In this document: piece by piece, positions 17,718 to 27,624 of the stretch
How the letters are laid out: each line of letters begins with the position of its first letter
How positions within the stretch are numbered: position 1 is the first letter of the stretch
Made by a program: the position numbers and the translations under genes
Notes under the pieces: generated by a model
The model's database searches: none
Seen by the model: the letters and a program-made list of their open reading frames with translations, nothing else
Told to the model about the DNA's origin: nothing
Source: Campylobacter corcagiensis
Lineage (GTDB): Bacteria; Campylobacterota; Campylobacteria; Campylobacterales; Campylobacteraceae
Assembly: GCF_013201645.1 (NCBI RefSeq)
Contig: NZ_CP053842.1
Coordinates: forward strand, 806,001-870,000
Direction of reading: 5' to 3'
Length of the DNA stretch: 64,000 bases

Positions 17718-20336
17718 TCATTTTTCTAAATTTTTTATCTCACTTTCAACCTTGCTAAGTTGAGTTTTGGCACTTTCTAACCCTTCACGGTTTGTTTGGA
17801 CGACATTTTCTGGGGCATTTTTAATGAAATTTTCATTATTTAGCATCGCACTAAGCTTTAAAATTTCTTTTTCAAGCTTTGATTTTTGAGCGTTAAGTCT
17901 TTTTAAAATTTCGCTTAAATCAACCCCACTTAAAGGCACAAAAACGCTTAAATTTTCACTCACATCAGCAACTGAATCGGCCACTTTTTCACTTACAAAT
18001 TTTACATCATCGCATTTTGCAAGAAGTTTTATAAATTTAAGCTCGTTTTCTAAATCCAAATTTTCATTAAGCTTTATATAAGCAAGTGGAATTTTTGAAT
18101 TTCCTAGATCAATTGTTGCTTTTGCCCGTCTAATGGCGATTATGCTTTCTATTATTATGTTAAATTTGCTTTCTATATTTTCGTTTTGCTCTTTGGTTTT
18201 TGGATACTTTTTTATCATAATTGAAGCGTTATTTTCTAAATTTGTGCCATTTAACTCATGCCATAAATACTCACTTAAAAACGGCATAAACGGGCTAAGT
18301 AACTTCATCGCCTCTTTAAAAATCGCTCCAAGTTCGCTTATAGCTTCTTTTTCAGCCTTACTTAACTCAATTCCCCAGTCGCAAAACTCATCCCATAAAA
18401 ATTTATAAATAGTATTTGCAGCGTCGTTAAATCTATACTCATCAAGATTTTTTCTAGTTTCTTTAACGCACGCTAAAAATCTACTTTTCATATAAATTCC
18501 AAGTTCTGTTTTTAACTCTATTTCGTCTAAATTTTTAAAATTTTTCTCGTTTAAAAGTAGGAATTTATGAGCGTTATAAAGCTTATTTGTAAAGTTTCTA
18601 ACTTGCACCAGTTTTTCTTCGCTAAGCCTGATATCACGCCCTTGAATGCATAAAAGTGCCAAAGTAAAACGCAAAATATCAGCACTGTATTCTTCAATCT
18701 TTTCTAATGGATCAATAACATTTCCGCTACTTTTACTCATTTTTTCGCCAGTTGCAGTTTTTACAAGAGCGTGGAGATAAATATCTTTAAATGGTAGTTT
18801 TTTTAACGCATTTTCGCTTTGAAACATCATCCTTGCAACCCAGAAAAACAAAATATCAAAGCCAGTTATTAACATCGTATTTGGATAAAACTCATCTAAA
18901 TCAGTGCAAAACCACTTTTCGTTTTTGTAAATTTCACCGTTTCCCCAGCCAAGGGTAGAAAACGGCCAAAGTCCGCTAGAAAACCAAGTATCAAGCACAT
19001 CTGGATCAGCGTGAAATTTCGTGCTTTTACACTTTGGACATCGTGGCGGATTTTCATCTTCATCAGCCCACTCATGTCCGCACTCATCGCAGTAAAATAC
19101 AGGAATTTGATGTCCCCACCAAAGCTGCCTTGAAATGCACCAGTCCTTTAAATCTCTCATCCAAGCATTAAAGCTATTTATCCAGTGCGCTGGAAAAAAC
19201 TGTGCTTCGCCTGAATTTACCGCCTTTATCGTATCATTTGCGATCTCTTTTTTCACAAACCACTGCTTTGAGATATAAGGCTCAACGACATTTTTACAGC
19301 GGTAGCAATATCCAACTTGATTTGTGTAATCTTCTATTTTTTCAACATTTCCAAGGCTTTGTAGTTTTTCTATAATTTTTTCTCTTGCTTCAAGCCTTTC
19401 AAGTCCTGCAAACTCGCCACACTCTTCATTTAAAATGCCCTTTTCATCAAAAATAGTAATAAATTCTAAATCGTGACGAAGTCCAACTTCGTAGTCGTTT
19501 TGATCGTGCGCTGGAGTTACTTTTACCACACCTGTTCCAAAACTCATATCAACATGCTCATCAGCAATTATCTCAATCTCGCGGTTTATGATAGGTAAAA
19601 TCACCTTTTTGCCAAGCAAACTTTGATATCTTTCATCGTTTGGATTTACCATTACAGCGGTATCGCCGAAGTATGTCTCAGGTCTGGTGGTGGCAATTGT
19701 TACAAATTCATCACTACCACTTAAAAAATATTTTAAATAATAAAGCTTTCCTTTGTGCTCTTTGTGTTCAACCTCTACATCGCTTAAAGCCCCATCGTGC
19801 GTGCACCAATTTACCATATAATTTCCACGCTCAATTAGTCCAGCATCATATAAACTCACAAACGCCTTTCTAACCGCACTTTTAAGCCCTTCATCCATGG
19901 TAAATCTAAGCCTACTCCAAGCAGGAGTTATGCCTAGTTTTCGCATCTGTTTTAGGATCGTGCCGCCACTTTCTTCTTTCCATTTCCAAACTTCATCTAT
20001 AAATTTCTCTCTTCCTAAACTCTCTTTTGTGATGCCGCTTTTTAAAAGCTTTTTTTCTACCACATTTTGAGTGGCGATTCCTGCGTGATCCATGCCTGGT
20101 TGATAAAGCGTTTTATAGCCATCCATTCTTTTATATCTTGTCATTATATCTTGCAAGGTAAAAGTTAAAGAGTGCCCAATATGAAGCACTCCTGTAACAT
20201 TTGGTGGTGGCATCATAATGCAAAATTTTTTATCATTTTCTAAAATATCTTTGTTGCCATCAACTTCAAAATATCCACGCTCTTCGCAAATTTTATAATA
20301 TTTTTCTTCAATCTCTTTTGGGTCGTAAAAATCCAC
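17718..20336 (-). CDS. valS: Valyl-tRNA synthetase
   Basis: Class I synthetase charging tRNA-Val, with editing of mischarged threonine. 872 residues, the normal length. HIGH is at 52-55 (PPNVTGVLHIGHS) and KMSKS at 532-536 (GEKMSKSSGNVIDPL). The editing domain contains TTRPETYFGDTAVMVNP. A zinc-like knot (YCDECGHEW...PRCPKC) lies near residue 420. The C-terminal 65 residues form the ValRS coiled-coil arm (LNAQKSKLEKEILKLSAML). In C. jejuni valS is also near a UvrD-like helicase gene; here the alpha-2-macroglobulin and PBP1C genes lie between the two. Confidence 0.97.
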   Translation of the reverse strand: MDFYDPKEIEEKYYKICEERGYFEVDGNKDILENDKKFCIMMPPPNVTGVLHIGHSLTFTLQDIMTRYKRMDGYKTLYQPGMDHAGIATQNVVEKKLLKSGITKESLGREKFIDEVWKWKEESGGTILKQMRKLGITPAWSRLRFTMDEGLKSAVRKAFVSLYDAGLIERGNYMVNWCTHDGALSDVEVEHKEHKGKLYYLKYFLSGSDEFVTIATTRPETYFGDTAVMVNPNDERYQSLLGKKVILPIINREIEIIADEHVDMSFGTGVVKVTPAHDQNDYEVGLRHDLEFITIFDEKGILNEECGEFAGLERLEAREKIIEKLQSLGNVEKIEDYTNQVGYCYRCKNVVEPYISKQWFVKKEIANDTIKAVNSGEAQFFPAHWINSFNAWMRDLKDWCISRQLWWGHQIPVFYCDECGHEWADEDENPPRCPKCKSTKFHADPDVLDTWFSSGLWPFSTLGWGNGEIYKNEKWFCTDLDEFYPNTMLITGFDILFFWVARMMFQSENALKKLPFKDIYLHALVKTATGEKMSKSSGNVIDPLEKIEEYSADILRFTLALLCIQGRDIRLSEEKLVQVRNFTNKLYNAHKFLLLNEKNFKNLDEIELKTELGIYMKSRFLACVKETRKNLDEYRFNDAANTIYKFLWDEFCDWGIELSKAEKEAISELGAIFKEAMKLLSPFMPFLSEYLWHELNGTNLENNASIMIKKYPKTKEQNENIESKFNIIIESIIAIRRAKATIDLGNSKIPLAYIKLNENLDLENELKFIKLLAKCDDVKFVSEKVADSVADVSENLSVFVPLSGVDLSEILKRLNAQKSKLEKEILKLSAMLNNENFIKNAPENVVQTNREGLESAKTQLSKVESEIKNLEK

Positions 20337-20409
20337 TTTAATTTTCCTTTAATAAAAATAGCTTGATTTTAGCTAAATTTGGCTTAAAATCGGTGTAAAT
20401 TTACAAATT

Positions 20410-23400
20410 TTATTTAACCTTTATAAATTTACGCTCCAAATCATAGTCATTAACCTTTTCATCATACATTCTCTCAGCCCTTGCTTCAGGCAAAATACAA
20501 CTTCCTTTCAAGGTAGCTCTAAATGGCACATAAAAAGTAACTTCATCCACAAACGGCTCTAAAAAATGAGTAATAGAACTATCGCTAATGTCCACATAGC
20601 TAAAATTTATACTATCTTTAAAGTTATCACCAAGATTTTGAACCACTCTTTTGTTTATTATTTCAAGGCAACTAGGGGCTTTTTGATGGACTAAAATATC
20701 GCTATAATACGCCTTTGAATTTAGCCTTATCTTAGCAAAAACTATATCATTTAGTTTTATCTCGTCTAAATTTACTAAATTTCCATCTAAATCAACAAAT
20801 TCTCTATATAAATTTATCGCTTTATCATTAAATTCATGCTTTAAAGGTAGATTCTCATAGCCATAAGCTACTAGTGAAAAATATGGCTTTGCGTTATTTG
20901 GACTTAAATTTATAGTATTACTAGTAAGATTTAGATCTAAAATTTCACCGTTTTTAACATAGTAAAAATTATTGCCATTTTTAGCAGTGATACTTGCGTT
21001 TTTATCGCTACTTAGCATCTCTAAAGCCATTATCACAAAGGCTCTATCTTGAGTTGAGCTTATGGTATCCTTTAAAGATAAAATTTTATCAAAAAGCTTT
21101 TCATTTTTACCGCCGAAATGCTTTTCATCCAAATACATCGCAAAGCTTAAATTCCTAATTTCTGATCCAAAACTATCAAAATCAGGACTAAAATTTTCAA
21201 ATTTATAGTTTTTTATCTCATTTTTTACGATTTCTAGCTCTTTATCAAGCTTTGCATTTTTTAGCATAACCGCCATTAAATAGTGATTTAAAAAGCTTTT
21301 TTTATAGTATTTTTTATCATATAAAATATTTATCTTATCATCGCTTATTAAGTTTTGTTCACTTAGCAAATAAATAGCATAAATATCACTTAGTCTATCA
21401 CTAACGCCTCTGTTTTTAAGAGCGTTTAAAGCTTTTTTAATAATCATATCAGGCACATCAAAGCCATTTTCTTTTAGGGTTAAAAGAGTATGGGTTGCAT
21501 AAACTGATGAGTACCCATCTACCGCACCTTGCGCATCCCAGTATCTAAAATCTCCACTTTGCTTTTGCCTTGATATAATCTCATTTATACCACTTTGTAT
21601 ATACTCATCTTTGTGTCTTTGATCCGCATAAAGTAGGGCGATGAGCTTTGAGCTAATTTGCTCAGTGCAGCCATAAGGGTAGTTTATAAGCTTTTGTTTA
21701 TCGTTAAAAAACATAGCTAATGGCGAATTTGAGACAGTTAGTTTTGCTGTTTTATAATCACCTTCTAAATTTATAGTTTTATTTGTATCTAAAATGCCAT
21801 TTATTACTTTTGTATTTAAAGATGAGCTAGGAAGGATATTAAAATTTAAACTTTGATTTAGAATGCTGATATTAGCTTTGCCAACTTTAGTTGCACTTAC
21901 TTCTAAATTTAGAGTTTCAAAGCTATTTGGCTTTAAATTTAGAGTTTGATTTATGCTATTTATCTTTAAATTTGATGAATGATTTATATCTAAATTTATA
22001 GTTTTATTCTCATCTGTGTTGTTAAAAATTCTAACTGGAAGTCTTAATTCATCGCCATCTAAAAGATATAAAATATTTGGCATTTTAGCTAATACATCAT
22101 CTTTTATAATGATATCTTTACTAACGCTACTGATTTTTTGTTCATTTAGTGCTATAGCGTCTACTCTAACTTTGGTGTTTGTATCTACATTTAGCTTAAA
22201 TTTAGCAGTTCCATTTTCATCACTTATAGCACTAAATTTTTTAATATACATCTTTTTTGACTGGACTGGATCAAGGTATTTTTGAAGACTTTTTAGCATC
22301 ATCTCACTACCACTTCCAAATGATAAAATTTTACCATTTGCTCTAAAATGAGTTAGTTCGTTATATATGTCATAATCAGTTGATGATTTTTGTTTTATAG
22401 TATCAAAAAATTTAAAAACATCTGGGTTTTTTTGATTTATTATATTTAAAACTCCATAATCCACAGCAAAAAGATAAATTTTAGAATTTGGAGATGTTTT
22501 AACACTAACTTCTATATCTTGATTAGACGAACTAGTTTGTGCTAAATTTAGCTCTAAATCAAGTTTTTTATTAGAATTATCTTTTTTAACATAGGCTATA
22601 TTGCTAGCTTTAAATGGTAAAAGATAGCTAGGAGTATCAGAAATTCTTAAAGCCTTAGCGCTTATGTAAAGTCCTTCAAAATCATCAGTGATTTTAAATT
22701 TAACCTGCGTAGAAAAGTTAGTTGTTTTTATGATTTTATAATCTAATACTTTTTTATCTTCTAAAGTTATTAAAAATAGAGCGTCTTTTAAAGGCGAGCT
22801 TATATTTGCTGTTATTGTATCGCCTTTTTTATAGAATTCTTTATTTAAATTTATCGTAGCAAGATTTAGGCTTTTAGTTGGAGCTAGGCTACTTCCTACG
22901 CTAAAAGTTATTGCCGATTCGTGAGTGCTATTTAGATCTTTTACTACTAATTTATAATCATTTTGGGCTAAATTTGATAAATCCAAGTAGCTGTTTTGTA
23001 TATCAAACTCACCAATAAGCTCATCGCTACTAACCCAGCTTAGATAGCCTTTTTCGTTAAAATTATAGTTCCAGTTTTGTTTAAAAAGCTTAGCTTTTAG
23101 GGTTGAGTTTGCATCTTTTAGAGTTAGTGGATTTATGCTTATAAATTTAAAATTAGTGCCATCTTTTGAAATTCCAACTATGCTCGAAAATGGATAAATC
23201 ACGCTATTTGCATAACTTGATGAGCTTTTTCCACCATCATTTACCATGAAATTTAAACTAACTTCAAGCTTTGAGTTAAGTTTTGTTTTAAACTCTGGTC
23301 TTATAGTGAAATTTGAACTTCCATTTTCATCTAGTAAAATAGGCGTATTGTGGCTAAAAATAGGGCTATTATAAATACTTTCATCATCAAATTTATAGCC

Positions 23401-25341
23401 ATCTATCTTATCAAAAGTTGAGTTATTAATTAAGATATTTAAATTTCCGCTTACATTTGAAGCATTTTGTCCAAAAAGATAGTTTGCACTTAAATTTAGA
23501 CTTAAATTCTCACTATTTTTGTATATATCTTTGCTAAATTTAGCGTTTGCTTTTAAATTTTGAGCTACAAAAGACTCTACGCTAAATTCCTTTGTGCTTA
23601 AAACTTTATCTTCAAAAATGGCTTTTAAAAGGTATTTTCCATTTAGTTTAAAAATATCTTTTATATCTAAATTTATAGTTCCAAATTCATCTAAAAGCAT
23701 TGAATTATCATAAATTTTACTGTTTTGTGGGTCATAAATTTCTATTTTTATAGGTAGATTTTTTATGCTTTTAAAGTTTTCTTTAACTATTAAAACGCCG
23801 TTTAACTCTGTATTTGGGCTTATGATATCGCTGGCAAAATACACAAAAGCTTTTGGTTTTTGATACGATATGGAGCTTTCAAACTCGCTTGTTTTTTCGT
23901 TAAAAATTAAGAAATTTCTCTCGTTTTGAAATTCCACAAGCAAGGACTTTGGTTTATATTTTAAAAGATCTTTTTTATCAAAACTAAAAGTTCCATCATT
24001 TTTAGTTTCGCCTTGTAAAAGAATTTTGTTTTTATCGCTAAAAAGCGTTATTTTGGCTTTACTTACAGGCTCGTTATTTGATAAGCGGTTTACAAAGACA
24101 AAAATGCTTTCATCAAAGACTTTGGAATTTATGGCTAAATCACTAAAATAAAGGTGCTTTGTGATACTTTTTAAATCATCACCGTCTTTATAAAATATTT
24201 CAAATTTATAAATTCCATCTTCTAAATTTTCAAATTTTATCGTGCTGTTTATATCAACATTTGGGATAGAATCAAGTGTAAAATCTCTATTTTTATACTC
24301 ACTAAAACTCTCATCTAAAGAATTAAAATTTAGAAAATACCTTAAATTCTCATCATCAACCCTTGATAGCATCGTTTTAATTTTACTAACATTTATGCTA
24401 TTTATAAAAACACCGCCTTTGTTTGAAATATAGGGCTTTTCATCTATAAAATATACCTCTTTTTGATAATCTTTTGTGGTAAAAGTAAAGCTTATTTTTT
24501 TATCTAGTACTTTTGCCCACTCTCCATAAGTTGTTCCAAATCCTTCTAAAAGGGTGATTTTATACTCAGTTTTTGGTAAAAATTCCTTACTTACGATATC
24601 TGTATAATATCCAGTTTCATCATATCCACTATCAATTACAAAAAAGTTTTTTACTTTGTCATTTTGGATAAAAAGATTGTTAGGATTTAAATATCTATCA
24701 AAATATAATCTAAAACCAAGCATTTTTTTAGGATATGAGATAGGTTTTATTAAAGATGCATCTATGCTAAAATACTCTCTATGCTTTGCATCTACGCTAT
24801 TTTGGTTAAATTTAGCATCTTTTTTAAGAGTTTTTCCATTTAAATTTGATAAATTTTTACTAATATAAATTTCATATTCTATACTGTTTGGATTATTTAC
24901 TTCTATTATGAAGCTACTATCATCTACTCTAGAAACGCTAAATTTAAGCGTTTCATCGCTTAGCTTTATATGATTTTTGATTTCATCTACCAAGTCATTA
25001 AAAGATATGTAAAATTTATCTTTGCTTAAGTTTTCAAATTTTACAACCTTAAATTCATCGCTTTTAAAGTTAAGCTTAGTTCCATTTAAATCACACTTAA
25101 AACTTGTAGAAGTTGGTAAATTTTCATAAGAGTAAAAAACCAAAGAGTTATAATCTTCAAAGTGAAAAACACCATCTAGCTTTGGCTGGCAATCCATAAA
25201 GCTATCATCAACTATCAGTCCAGTTTGACTTTCACCACTTATATTAAATAAAATTTTATTTTTCATAACATTTACACTGTTTATCTCAAAGCCAAAAATA
25301 CTCCCAAAAATCAAGATAAAAGCCAAAAAAAATCTCATCAT
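20410..25341 (-). CDS. Bacterial alpha-2-macroglobulin (YfhM type) with thioester
   Basis: Large periplasmic protease trap thought to guard the envelope when peptidoglycan is breached. 1643 residues. Signal peptide MMRFFLAFILIFGSIFG, without a lipobox cysteine, so soluble or loosely attached, unlike lipidated E. coli YfhM. The first 1100 residues are repeated beta-sandwich MG domains. The thioester motif CTEQ is intact at about residue 1225 (YPYGCTEQISSKL), within an alpha/alpha-toroid domain; a receptor-binding-like domain ends the protein. It overlaps pbpC by 4 bases, the pairing found for E. coli yfhM-pbpC. Confidence 0.93.
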   Translation of the reverse strand: MMRFFLAFILIFGSIFGFEINSVNVMKNKILFNISGESQTGLIVDDSFMDCQPKLDGVFHFEDYNSLVFYSYENLPTSTSFKCDLNGTKLNFKSDEFKVVKFENLSKDKFYISFNDLVDEIKNHIKLSDETLKFSVSRVDDSSFIIEVNNPNSIEYEIYISKNLSNLNGKTLKKDAKFNQNSVDAKHREYFSIDASLIKPISYPKKMLGFRLYFDRYLNPNNLFIQNDKVKNFFVIDSGYDETGYYTDIVSKEFLPKTEYKITLLEGFGTTYGEWAKVLDKKISFTFTTKDYQKEVYFIDEKPYISNKGGVFINSINVSKIKTMLSRVDDENLRYFLNFNSLDESFSEYKNRDFTLDSIPNVDINSTIKFENLEDGIYKFEIFYKDGDDLKSITKHLYFSDLAINSKVFDESIFVFVNRLSNNEPVSKAKITLFSDKNKILLQGETKNDGTFSFDKKDLLKYKPKSLLVEFQNERNFLIFNEKTSEFESSISYQKPKAFVYFASDIISPNTELNGVLIVKENFKSIKNLPIKIEIYDPQNSKIYDNSMLLDEFGTINLDIKDIFKLNGKYLLKAIFEDKVLSTKEFSVESFVAQNLKANAKFSKDIYKNSENLSLNLSANYLFGQNASNVSGNLNILINNSTFDKIDGYKFDDESIYNSPIFSHNTPILLDENGSSNFTIRPEFKTKLNSKLEVSLNFMVNDGGKSSSSYANSVIYPFSSIVGISKDGTNFKFISINPLTLKDANSTLKAKLFKQNWNYNFNEKGYLSWVSSDELIGEFDIQNSYLDLSNLAQNDYKLVVKDLNSTHESAITFSVGSSLAPTKSLNLATINLNKEFYKKGDTITANISSPLKDALFLITLEDKKVLDYKIIKTTNFSTQVKFKITDDFEGLYISAKALRISDTPSYLLPFKASNIAYVKKDNSNKKLDLELNLAQTSSSNQDIEVSVKTSPNSKIYLFAVDYGVLNIINQKNPDVFKFFDTIKQKSSTDYDIYNELTHFRANGKILSFGSGSEMMLKSLQKYLDPVQSKKMYIKKFSAISDENGTAKFKLNVDTNTKVRVDAIALNEQKISSVSKDIIIKDDVLAKMPNILYLLDGDELRLPVRIFNNTDENKTINLDINHSSNLKINSINQTLNLKPNSFETLNLEVSATKVGKANISILNQSLNFNILPSSSLNTKVINGILDTNKTINLEGDYKTAKLTVSNSPLAMFFNDKQKLINYPYGCTEQISSKLIALLYADQRHKDEYIQSGINEIISRQKQSGDFRYWDAQGAVDGYSSVYATHTLLTLKENGFDVPDMIIKKALNALKNRGVSDRLSDIYAIYLLSEQNLISDDKINILYDKKYYKKSFLNHYLMAVMLKNAKLDKELEIVKNEIKNYKFENFSPDFDSFGSEIRNLSFAMYLDEKHFGGKNEKLFDKILSLKDTISSTQDRAFVIMALEMLSSDKNASITAKNGNNFYYVKNGEILDLNLTSNTINLSPNNAKPYFSLVAYGYENLPLKHEFNDKAINLYREFVDLDGNLVNLDEIKLNDIVFAKIRLNSKAYYSDILVHQKAPSCLEIINKRVVQNLGDNFKDSINFSYVDISDSSITHFLEPFVDEVTFYVPFRATLKGSCILPEARAERMYDEKVNDYDLERKFIKVK

Positions 25342-27491
25342 AACTCCTCTAAAAATATCTCACTTGTAGCTAAATTTGAGTATTCATCAAGGCATTTTAT
25401 AGTATGAAAACCACTACTTAAATTTAGCACAATCTCACTTCCACTTCTAAATTTCTCATACTTTTCATCATCAACTTTTATATAAACCTCATCACCTAAA
25501 AAACTTATACATTTTGTGTTTATTTTACCATAAAAAGATGACATTTTACTTCTGTTTGCTGGATATGCAATCAGTGGCTTTATATCTTTAAAATAACCAA
25601 AGCAAGGGCTTTGTTTTAAATCATCACTAGTTATAAAAGCATTTTTTAAAAGATAATTTATCTGTTCGTTTGTGATAAGTGTGCATTTATCAACTAAACT
25701 AACACCATCTATTACAAAATCTTTTTGTAAATTCTTACACTCCTTAAAAACAAAGCTATCTAGGCAGATATTTTTTTTAGATATACCTTCTGGTTTACTT
25801 ATAAATTCTAAATTTTTTCTCTTATTTAAGTAGCGAAATATCTCAAAAACTATCTTTGCTGAGCTATCGCCGCCTGTTAAGCCACTTGTTGGTTTGGAGT
25901 TAAAATTTCCAAGCCAAACTCCAACCGTGTAGTTTTTATTAAAAGCGATCGTATGAAGGTCAATCCAGTTTGCACTTGTGCCTGTCTTAAAGGCAATTAG
26001 TGGCATATCAACTGTGCTTTGCCAAACAGAATTTAGATAGCTTCGTGGCGTTTGAAGAAGCATTTGACTAACTAAAAAGCTACTTTGTTTTGATAAAAGT
26101 GTAATTTTTTCACCTTTAATCTCGCCTGCAATCTCAAGTGGTAAAAGCTCACCTTCATTTGCGAAAATAGTATACAAATGAGTAAGTTCAAGTAGGTTTA
26201 AAGGCACTGACCCAAGTGCGATTGACTCGCCAAAAAAGCTTTTTTCTTTAACCTTTAAATTTGCTTTTTTCAGTAATTCATAAAGAGAATTTTCGCCCAA
26301 ATTTGAGTTTAAAAAAACAGCTGGAGTATTTAGCGAAAAGATTAAAGCATCAGTAGCACTAATCTCTCCAAGAAAATCTTTTGTGTAGTTTTTTGGTGCG
26401 TAATCTCCTAGGTAAATTTCAGCATCAATTAAGTTTTGTTTTGGAGTTATGAGCCCATTTTCCAAGGCAAGTGCGTAAATAAATGGCTTTAATGTTGAAC
26501 CAACACTTCTTTTTGCCATCACGCCATCATTAAAACCATCTTTACTTTTTAAATCATGACTTCCAACATAAGCAACAACTTCCATTTTAAGGTTATCAAT
26601 AACCACCGCACTAGCATTAAATAGATCAAATTTATTAAAATTTATCATCTCTTTTTTTATAATATTTTCTATCTCGTTTTGTAAATTTAGGTCTAAATTT
26701 GAGCTAATTATGCCGTTTTTAAAGGCTAAATTTGAGTAGTGAAAAGCCCTATTTTTAGCGTCATATCTTTTTGGAGTAAAGCTCTCTTTTAAAGCCCTTT
26801 TATATGCACTTTCATCTATGATTTTATCATCTAAAAGCTCTTTTAAAACTCTATTTTTTAAAGCGTTTAAATTTTTATTTTTATCAAGACGGTTTTCGTT
26901 TGGATTTTTTGGAACGATTGAGAGTAGGGCAATTTGACTAATACTAAGCTCGTCTAAATCTTTATCAAAATAAAACTTACTAGCTGCTTTAATCCCAACG
27001 ATATTTCCACCATATGGGGCTATATTGAAGTAAATATTTAAAATTTCATCTTTTGAGTAGTTTAACTCAAGCTGAAAAGCTCTAAAAATTTCAATTATTT
27101 TATTTTTATAACTTCGTTTTTTAGGCTCTATTATTCTTGCAACTTGCATTGTTATAGTTGATGCTCCGATTTTATTGTCGTGAGTAAGGTTGTGAAAAAA
27201 CGCCCTTATTATAGAAAATGGATTTACTCCAAAATGGTTGTAAAAGTACTTATCTTCAAAATTTATAACGCTTTTTTTAATAAGGGGTGGAATTTCATCT
27301 GCACTATACTTCCAATACCCATCATCTGAGAGTTTCATGGATATAATCTCACCATTTTTATCATATAAAATTTTACTTTGCGAAACTGCTATTTTCTCAA
27401 GTGGAAATAAAGTGTTTAAAATAGCAAATGTAACTGCTAAAAGTAGTGTTAAAACAGTGATGCTAATAATGAATTTTTTAAAAATTTTCAT
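25338..27491 (-). CDS. pbpC: Penicillin-binding protein 1C
   Basis: Bifunctional peptidoglycan glycosyltransferase/transpeptidase anchored in the inner membrane. 717 residues: TM anchor at 8-28, a family-51 transglycosylase domain (FEDKYFYNHFGVNPFSIIRAF near 70, GASTITMQVARI near 110), and a transpeptidase domain with SxxK as GSTLKPF near residue 330, SLNTP and KTGTS. A C-terminal BiPBP_C beta domain (FYGKINTKCISFLGDEVYIKV) is typical of PBP1C. It is the upstream gene of the pair with the alpha-2-macroglobulin, consistent with joint repair and defence of damaged wall. Confidence 0.95.
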   Translation of the reverse strand: MKIFKKFIISITVLTLLLAVTFAILNTLFPLEKIAVSQSKILYDKNGEIISMKLSDDGYWKYSADEIPPLIKKSVINFEDKYFYNHFGVNPFSIIRAFFHNLTHDNKIGASTITMQVARIIEPKKRSYKNKIIEIFRAFQLELNYSKDEILNIYFNIAPYGGNIVGIKAASKFYFDKDLDELSISQIALLSIVPKNPNENRLDKNKNLNALKNRVLKELLDDKIIDESAYKRALKESFTPKRYDAKNRAFHYSNLAFKNGIISSNLDLNLQNEIENIIKKEMINFNKFDLFNASAVVIDNLKMEVVAYVGSHDLKSKDGFNDGVMAKRSVGSTLKPFIYALALENGLITPKQNLIDAEIYLGDYAPKNYTKDFLGEISATDALIFSLNTPAVFLNSNLGENSLYELLKKANLKVKEKSFFGESIALGSVPLNLLELTHLYTIFANEGELLPLEIAGEIKGEKITLLSKQSSFLVSQMLLQTPRSYLNSVWQSTVDMPLIAFKTGTSANWIDLHTIAFNKNYTVGVWLGNFNSKPTSGLTGGDSSAKIVFEIFRYLNKRKNLEFISKPEGISKKNICLDSFVFKECKNLQKDFVIDGVSLVDKCTLITNEQINYLLKNAFITSDDLKQSPCFGYFKDIKPLIAYPANRSKMSSFYGKINTKCISFLGDEVYIKVDDEKYEKFRSGSEIVLNLSSGFHTIKCLDEYSNLATSEIFLEEL

Positions 27492-27535
27492 ACATAATTT
27501 TATCTAACTTTGATAAATTTTAACTCTTTAAAATC

Positions 27536-27559
27536 GTATAAATTTAGGTAGTTTTATAC
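27536..27559. promoter_or_regulatory. Inverted repeat in the pbpC/helicase divergent region
   Basis: GTATAAA (27536-27542) and TTTATAC (27553-27559) are perfect 7-base arms separated by 10 bases, between divergent genes. It could be an operator or simply AT-rich palindromy; the TATGAT at 27579-27584 lies just downstream. Confidence 0.3.
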
Positions 27560-27578
27560 AATTCTAAGTCCTTTTTGG

Positions 27579-27584
27579 TATGAT
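27579..27584 (+). promoter_or_regulatory. Possible -10 box for the helicase gene
   Basis: TATGAT preceded by TTTTTGG lies 40 bases before the TTG start of the helicase gene. No convincing -35 is seen, as is usual in campylobacters. Confidence 0.4.
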
Positions 27585-27624
27585 ACTGGGTTTTTACTAT
27601 GGATAAATGTTAAGGAGATGAAAT

